Shown here in pieces: positions 59,766-64,000 of a DNA stretch of 64,000 nt; position 1 is the first letter of the stretch; every line of letters begins with the position of its first letter. The stretch spans positions 52,412 to 116,411 of the forward strand of contig NZ_JALBWV010000025.1 in NCBI RefSeq assembly GCF_022678645.1. Reading direction: 5' to 3'. This DNA comes from Saccharopolyspora soli (lineage in GTDB: Bacteria; Actinomycetota; Actinomycetes; Mycobacteriales; Pseudonocardiaceae). The position numbers were made by a program, and so were the translations under genes. Under the pieces are notes generated by a model that was not told where the DNA came from, ran no database searches, and worked only from the letters and a program-made list of their open reading frames with translations.

Positions 59766-59797
59766 GACCAGGGGCAGGACCGCGCCTGCCCCTGGTC
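59766..59797. terminator. bidirectional hairpin terminator
   Basis: GACCAGGGGCAG and CTGCCCCTGGTC form a perfect 12-bp stem with an eight-base loop between two convergent genes (stops at 59736 and 59801). Confidence 0.75.
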
Positions 59798-59800
59798 CGT

Positions 59801-60766
59801 TCACTTCAGGCCCTCGGCCCCGCCGAGCGCGGCGACCTGGGCGTCCATCCACTGCACGTAACTCTGTCCGGCTGGCAGGGTTTCAGTCATCGAGACCACC
59901 GGAATGCCGGTTTGCTCGGCGTGCACGCGCAGTTGCGCGGTCACCGGGGATTCGGTCTGCGGGTTGAACACCAGGGCGGTGGCCCGTCTCGTGTCGAGGG
60001 CGTCCTGGATTTCCGCGATCGCTGCGGCTGGCGGGTCGTTCTCGGCCTCGACCGCATCGACGAAGCTGTCCGGGGTGATGTCGTTGAGGCCGGACTCCTC
60101 GATCAGGTAGAAGGCGACCGGCTCGGTCGCGACCACCTCCGCGCCCTGGCGGGCCGCGGCGATCTGCCGGGCCCGGTCGTCCAACTGCCCTACCTGGACT
60201 TGGAAGCGCTCCGCGTTCGCGGCGAATTCCGAGGCTTTCGCGGGTTGCAGCCTGCCCAGCTCGGTCGCGACCCGCTCGGCCACCGAATCAACGGCGTGGA
60301 AGTCGTACCAGAAGTGTTCGTTGATCGAGTGGTCGTGGGAGTGGCCGTGCCCTTCCTCGGCCTCGGGTGCGGGCGATGGCGGGGTGCGGCCGAACGCGGC
60401 GGCTTCGACGGTCGGCGCCTCCCTCGGCTCGGCCGCCAGGATCTTCTCGACGAACCCGTCGTACCCAGCTCCGTTGAACACCACGAGATCGGCGTTGGCG
60501 ACCTTGGCGGCGTCCTCCGGGACGCTTTCGTAGGCGTGCGGGTTGACGATCGGATTGCTGATCAGCGGCTGCACGTCGACCGCACTCCCGCCGACCTCGG
60601 CCACCACGCTCGCCCAGACGTTGGTGGACGTCACCACGGTGATCGTGTCGTCGTCGGCACCGGGTTGTGCGCGGACCGGGCCGCATCCGGCCAGCGCCAG
60701 CGCGGCCGCGCTGAGGCTCGCGGCCGTCGCGACGACCTTTGACCGGCGATCTTCGCGGAATGTCAT
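59801..60766 (-). CDS. ZnuA-like zinc-binding lipoprotein
   Basis: Cluster A-I solute-binding protein for zinc (ZnuA/AdcA/TroA type), 321 residues. Lipobox LALAGC puts the lipid Cys at residue 28. VVTSTNVWASVVAEVGG opens the fold; zinc ligands are expected at NPHAYESVPED and in the INEHFWYDFHAV segment, preceded by the characteristic His-rich loop EEGHGHSHDH. ATG 60766 has GAGGAGC upstream. No ZnuB/ZnuC genes are in the window, so the permease must be encoded elsewhere. A Zur-type box lies 56 bp upstream, shared with the divergent gene. Confidence 0.93.
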   Translation of the reverse strand: MTFREDRRSKVVATAASLSAAALALAGCGPVRAQPGADDDTITVVTSTNVWASVVAEVGGSAVDVQPLISNPIVNPHAYESVPEDAAKVANADLVVFNGAGYDGFVEKILAAEPREAPTVEAAAFGRTPPSPAPEAEEGHGHSHDHSINEHFWYDFHAVDSVAERVATELGRLQPAKASEFAANAERFQVQVGQLDDRARQIAAARQGAEVVATEPVAFYLIEESGLNDITPDSFVDAVEAENDPPAAAIAEIQDALDTRRATALVFNPQTESPVTAQLRVHAEQTGIPVVSMTETLPAGQSYVQWMDAQVAALGGAEGLK

Positions 60767-60821
60767 GGCATTGCTCCTCTGGAAACCCAAATCGACGGAC
60801 CTTGACCCCCGTGAGCATAAT

Positions 60822-60836
60822 CGACAATGATTGTCG
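60822..60836. promoter_or_regulatory. Zur-type box in divergent znuA-like / COG0523 promoter
   Basis: CGACAATGATTGTCG is palindromic except at its central base, flanked by AT-rich sequence (CATAAT...GTTATCAT). It lies 56 bp from the ZnuA-like start (left) and 43 bp from the small-protein start (right). The best-formed of the boxes here. Confidence 0.72.
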
Positions 60837-60879
60837 TTATCATCTAGGCTTGAGAGGGTTCCGACAGCTGCGAGGTGCG

Positions 60880-61182
60880 ATGAACGAAGCGTTGAGCCGA
60901 CTGCTCGGTCGGTCGAACCGGCCTGATCTCGACCGCGCCGAACGCGCGGGCGAGATCGCGGAACTGGTGCGGGTCACCCTCGGACTGCCCGAGAACTCGA
61001 CCGTGACGGTCCAGGAACTCGCCTGCGCCGAGCCCGGCTGCCCGCCGATGGAGACGAAGATCGCCGTGCTCGACCAGACCGCGAGGCGCTGGACCCTGCA
61101 CGCGCAGCTGTCCGAAGTGGACGACGAGGCCGTCCGCAAGGCCCTGACCACCCAACCTGAAGGGGAGAACGCATCGCGATGA
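60880..61182 (+). CDS. small conserved protein coupled to COG0523 GTPase
   Basis: 100-residue protein of unknown function, MNEALSRLLGRSNRPDLDRA..., with a central QELACAEPGCPPMETKIAVL motif (C-x4-CPP-x-E-T). ATG 60880 is preceded by GAGGTGCG. The stop overlaps the GTPase start (ATGA), and the gene follows a Zur-type box, so it belongs to the zinc-starvation response. The two Cys and Glu could bind metal, perhaps as a client or adaptor for the GTPase. Its first 30 bases around the start are duplicated at 21103. Confidence 0.8.
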   Translation: MNEALSRLLGRSNRPDLDRAERAGEIAELVRVTLGLPENSTVTVQELACAEPGCPPMETKIAVLDQTARRWTLHAQLSEVDDEAVRKALTTQPEGENASR

Positions 61183-62192
61183 CCGACAACTCCGACGACC
61201 GCGTACCGGTCACCGTGCTGACCGGGTTCCTGGGTTCCGGCAAGACCACGCTGCTCAACCGGATTCTCACCGAGAACCACGGCATGCGCATCGCCGTGAT
61301 CGAGAACGAGTTCGGCGAGGTCGGCATCGACGACGGCCTGGTGCTCGACGCCGAAGAAGAAGTCTTCGAGATGAACAACGGCTGCATCTGCTGCACCGTG
61401 CGCGGTGATCTCATCCGCATCCTCGGCGCGCTGCTCAAACGCAAGGACCGCTTCGACGCGATCCTCATCGAGACCACCGGCCTGGCTGATCCCGCCCCCG
61501 TCGCGCAGACCTTCTTCGTCGACGACGCGCTGCGCACCCAACTGCGCCTGGACGCGATCGTGACGGTGGTCGACGCCAAGCACATCGTCCAACACCTCGA
61601 CGATCACAAGCCCGAAGGCACCGAGAACGAGGCCGTCGAACAGCTCGCCTTCGCGGACCGCGTCGTGCTGAACAAGACCGACCTCGTCGACGCGGCCGAG
61701 ATCGAGGAAGTCCAGCGGCGGATCCACGACATCAACGCCGGAGTGCGCATCCTACCCGCCCAGCACGCCGACGTCGACCTCGCCGAAGTGCTGGGGGTGC
61801 ACGCCTTCGACCTCGACCAGGTGCTCGCCGACGAGCCGGAGTTCCTCGACGACACCGACCACCAGCACGACCTCACGGTGACCAGCGTCGGCATCGCGGC
61901 CGATGGGGTGGTCAACGTCGAGAAGCTCAACGAATGGCTGGGCGTGCTGCTCGGCGAGCGCGGGACGGATCTGTTCCGCAGCAAGGGAATCCTCAACCTC
62001 GCCGGAACCGACCAGCGCTACGTCTTCCAAGGCGTGCACATGCTCCACGATGGCGATCTCGGTGCGCCGTGGCGGGACGGCGAGCCTCGGCGGAACCGGA
62101 TGGTGTTCATCGGCCGCAACCTCGACCGCGAACAGTTGGAGAAGGAGTTCCGGGCGTGCTTGGAACCGGTACCCGCGGGGGCGTCCGCGTGA
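61179..62192 (+). CDS. COG0523 (CobW/ZNG1-like) metallochaperone GTPase
   Basis: 337-residue G3E-family GTPase. P-loop GFLGSGKTTLLNRIL, the metal-binding CxCC motif in NNGCICCTVRGDL (near residue 72), VIENEFGEVGIDD, the switch ETTGLADPAPV, NKTD for guanine specificity, and a C-terminal CobW domain. Zur-regulated COG0523 proteins help deliver or economise zinc under starvation. It is coupled to the small-protein gene upstream and to a WD40 gene downstream (GTGA overlap). Confidence 0.95.
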   Translation: MTDNSDDRVPVTVLTGFLGSGKTTLLNRILTENHGMRIAVIENEFGEVGIDDGLVLDAEEEVFEMNNGCICCTVRGDLIRILGALLKRKDRFDAILIETTGLADPAPVAQTFFVDDALRTQLRLDAIVTVVDAKHIVQHLDDHKPEGTENEAVEQLAFADRVVLNKTDLVDAAEIEEVQRRIHDINAGVRILPAQHADVDLAEVLGVHAFDLDQVLADEPEFLDDTDHQHDLTVTSVGIAADGVVNVEKLNEWLGVLLGERGTDLFRSKGILNLAGTDQRYVFQGVHMLHDGDLGAPWRDGEPRRNRMVFIGRNLDREQLEKEFRACLEPVPAGASA

Positions 62193-63238
62193 CCACGCTC
62201 GTGAACAACTCGGTACTGCTGCCCCGCTGGCAGGTCGACGTGGGCGAACCCGTCATCGCCCTCGATGCGTTGCCCAGCGGGCGCGGCGCCCCGGATGCTC
62301 TGGTGGCCGGTGGCTCCGAAGGTGCGCTGCGGGTCTTCGACCCCGACGGCGCACCGCGGTACGAGCGGGATCTCGATGACGCCCTGCTCACCGTCACCGC
62401 CAGCCCGGACGGAACCCGGATCGCCGCGCTGGGCATGGGCAGTCGACGACTGTGGGGCGCCACCGACGGCGAGGCCCTGCACAGCGAGGGCACCGAGTGG
62501 TCGGCTTCGGCCGCGTGGGACGCGAAATCCCAGTCACTGGCGGTCGCCGACGGCAGACGAGTGCGGGTCCTGGACCGGGACGGCAGGACCCGCTGGAGCT
62601 CCGAGCAGATGACCAGCACCGTGACCAACGTGCTGTGGCCCCGTGGGCGCCTCCGCGTCGCGGCGTCGTCCTACCGGGGCGTGACGATCTTCGAGCCGGA
62701 CACCGATCGGATCACCAACACCCTGGAGGCACCGGGAGCGATCTCCGGGCTGACCGCCGCGCCGAACGGCAGGTGGGTGGTCGGCGGCAGCCAAGACGCG
62801 ACCCTGCACGGCTGGAAGGTCACCGACGGCTCGGACTTCCAGATGTCGGGCTTCCCCGCCACCGTGTCCCACCTGGCTTTCGAAGCCGGTGGGCGGTGGA
62901 TGGCCTGCGAGTCCGCCGAAGTCCTCACCTGCTGGGACTTCTCCGGCGCTGGACCGACCGGCCGGGCCGGGGTCGTGCTGACCGGACACGAGTCCGCGGT
63001 CGCCGCGTTCGCCTGGGCACCGGGCCACCGCCAGACGCTCATCAGCGGTGACCGCACCGGTACCGTGCTGGTGTGGCGGATCGCCGCCAACACCAAGCCC
63101 GGCGACGAACTCCGCCCCGTCGGCGGGCTCCGCGACGACGACCCGGTCACCGCGATCTCCACCGGCCGCAGCCGCACCACGCCAACCGTCTACATCGGAC
63201 GACGAACCGGCCGCATCGACGCCCTGACCGTCACCTGA
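62189..63238 (+). CDS. WD40-like beta-propeller protein
   Basis: About 349 residues of repeated blades, each with a strand pattern ending in GS/SG...LRVFD, VRVLDRDG, LHGWKV, LVWRI. Examples are LVAGGSEGALRVFDPDG, VVGGSQDATLHGWKV and LISGDRTGTVLVWRI. Seven blades fit the length. GTG 62189 overlaps the GTPase stop, so it is co-translated with it. No signal peptide is visible. It is probably a scaffold for protein interaction with the metallochaperone; function unknown. Confidence 0.85.
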   Translation: MTTLVNNSVLLPRWQVDVGEPVIALDALPSGRGAPDALVAGGSEGALRVFDPDGAPRYERDLDDALLTVTASPDGTRIAALGMGSRRLWGATDGEALHSEGTEWSASAAWDAKSQSLAVADGRRVRVLDRDGRTRWSSEQMTSTVTNVLWPRGRLRVAASSYRGVTIFEPDTDRITNTLEAPGAISGLTAAPNGRWVVGGSQDATLHGWKVTDGSDFQMSGFPATVSHLAFEAGGRWMACESAEVLTCWDFSGAGPTGRAGVVLTGHESAVAAFAWAPGHRQTLISGDRTGTVLVWRIAANTKPGDELRPVGGLRDDDPVTAISTGRSRTTPTVYIGRRTGRIDALTVT

Positions 63239-63453
63239 ACCACCAGACCCCCGCGAAAGCAGAAGCAAGCTTCATCGTTCGACTCGACTCGCCCGCGCAA
63301 ACCTCCGGAATCCGGCACTCGTCGGGGGAAGCGCTGGTCCGTCCTGGTGGCATGACGCGCGAGTGCTTGATGTTGAAGATGACAACCAGTACCAGTAGAG
63401 GTGAGTGGCGTTCGCACCGGCTGACGTCACCACGCCCGGAGTTGGAGGTTCCC

Positions 63454-63846
63454 GTGTCCCTGGACGTTTCCGCCGACCTGCTCGACCGCGCGGAGCGCGG
63501 TGCGATCACCGATGCCGAGTTCATCGCCTGCGTGCGCGAATCGTTGCCCTACGCCTGGATGGTGATCAGTTCCGTGGTTACCGACCTGGACAGCGGCACG
63601 GCCGAATTCGCCGACAACACCACGCCTCCGCCCAGCGAGGCCGATCGCGGGCAACTGTTGCGCGCACTGGCTTCGGACGCGATCCGAGGCGGCTTGGAAC
63701 GCCACTTCGGCGTCAAGCTGTCCTTCCAGAACTGCCACCGGGTTGCCGCCTTCCGGCCGTCCGCGGTCGACAGCGACACCTACCGGGAGTTCATCTCGGT
63801 CCGCGGCCAATTGCTGAACCAAAGCCCCGAACTCCGGGACTGCTGA
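63454..63846 (+). CDS. SCO5389-family conserved actinobacterial protein
   Basis: 130 residues: SLDVSADLLDRAERGAITDA at the start, FIACVRESLPYAWMVISSVV, FADNTTPPPSEADRGQLLRA, LASDAIRGGLERHFGV and the fixed ending LLNQSPELRDC. I recognise this as the conserved SCO5389-type family of actinomycetes with no established function. GTG 63454 has GGAGG six bases upstream. The 215 bases before it hold no gene I can support. Confidence 0.85.
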   Translation: MSLDVSADLLDRAERGAITDAEFIACVRESLPYAWMVISSVVTDLDSGTAEFADNTTPPPSEADRGQLLRALASDAIRGGLERHFGVKLSFQNCHRVAAFRPSAVDSDTYREFISVRGQLLNQSPELRDC

Positions 63847-63870
63847 GCCGCTACGTCCTGCTGGGCGAGG

Positions 63871-64000
63871 GTCGGGGGGGGGGGGGGGGGGGGGGGCCCC
63901 CCCGGGGGGCGCCCCCCCCCCCCCCGGGGGCGCCCCCCCCCCCCCCGGGGGGGGGGGCCCCCCCCCCGCGCCGGGGGCGGGGGGGGGGGGGCGGGGGGGG
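63871..64000. other. low-complexity G/C homopolymer tail, probable assembly artefact
   Basis: The last ~130 bases are nearly pure runs of G and C (for example 15-26 Gs in a row). This is not like the rest of the sequence and is typical of low-quality contig ends. No biological feature should be inferred from it. Confidence 0.85.

Overview
The sequence is high-GC actinobacterial DNA. Codon use, GTG starts, ATGA/GTGA stop-start overlaps, a DUF3152 metalloprotease, an SCO5389-family protein and an STPK/NB-ARC/TPR protein suggest a Pseudonocardiales-type actinomycete (for example Saccharopolyspora or Amycolatopsis relatives); the genus is an inference. The last ~130 bases are long G and C homopolymers, so the right end looks like a poor contig end and single-base frameshifts in the window need caution.

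Layout. 0.2-4.2 kb: an SDR with a divergent TetR regulator, then a ferredoxin/P450 pair with its own divergent TetR. 4.3-17 kb: a leftward organosulfur-scavenging locus (aldo/keto reductase, SfnB/DszC-like flavin monooxygenase, three luciferase-like monooxygenases, a complete peptide/glutathione-type ABC importer, an FMN reductase). It carries three short cysteine-containing leader peptides, one ahead of each transcription unit, two of them with promoter spacing that predicts leaderless transcripts. 17-25.7 kb: a metal/stress region with a CBS-domain gene remnant, a CDF cation exporter, a DUF3152 metalloprotease, an ArsR regulator, a broken YcnI gene, a Zur box in front of a Zur-like regulator lacking its usual sensing ligands, a chromate transporter with split ChrB, and a FetAB-like exporter. 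26.5-32 kb: an acyl-CoA dehydrogenase, a hypothetical gene, a Dabb protein and a mosaic of wrecked genes (MFS, NRPS adenylation-methyltransferase, CoA-transferase-like, KAS III). 32.6-36.7 kb: a large kinase/NB-ARC/TPR protein and a luciferase-like oxidoreductase.

36.9-62 kb is the most interesting part: a putative Zur-controlled zinc-metallophore locus. A Zur-type box lies between a type II thioesterase and a nine-gene, mostly translationally coupled operon (37786-57144). The operon encodes a yersiniabactin/pyochelin-like assembly line split in an unusual way: (carrier-Cy-A-PCP), (KS-AT-KR-ACP-Cy-TE), (PCP-Cy-PCP) and two free-standing methyltransferases. A complete NikABCDE/Opp-type ABC importer sits in the middle of the operon. 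A CxxC flavoenzyme, a saccharopine-dehydrogenase-like reductase, a Cys/His-rich small protein, a lipoprotein ZnuA, a small CPP-motif protein, a COG0523 GTPase and a WD40 protein follow, around further Zur-type boxes. Inference: under zinc starvation the cell makes a thiazoline/polyketide zincophore, re-imports it through the embedded transporter, and switches on zinc uptake and zinc allocation. No gene in the window supplies or activates the starter acid, and no intact exporter for the product is visible.
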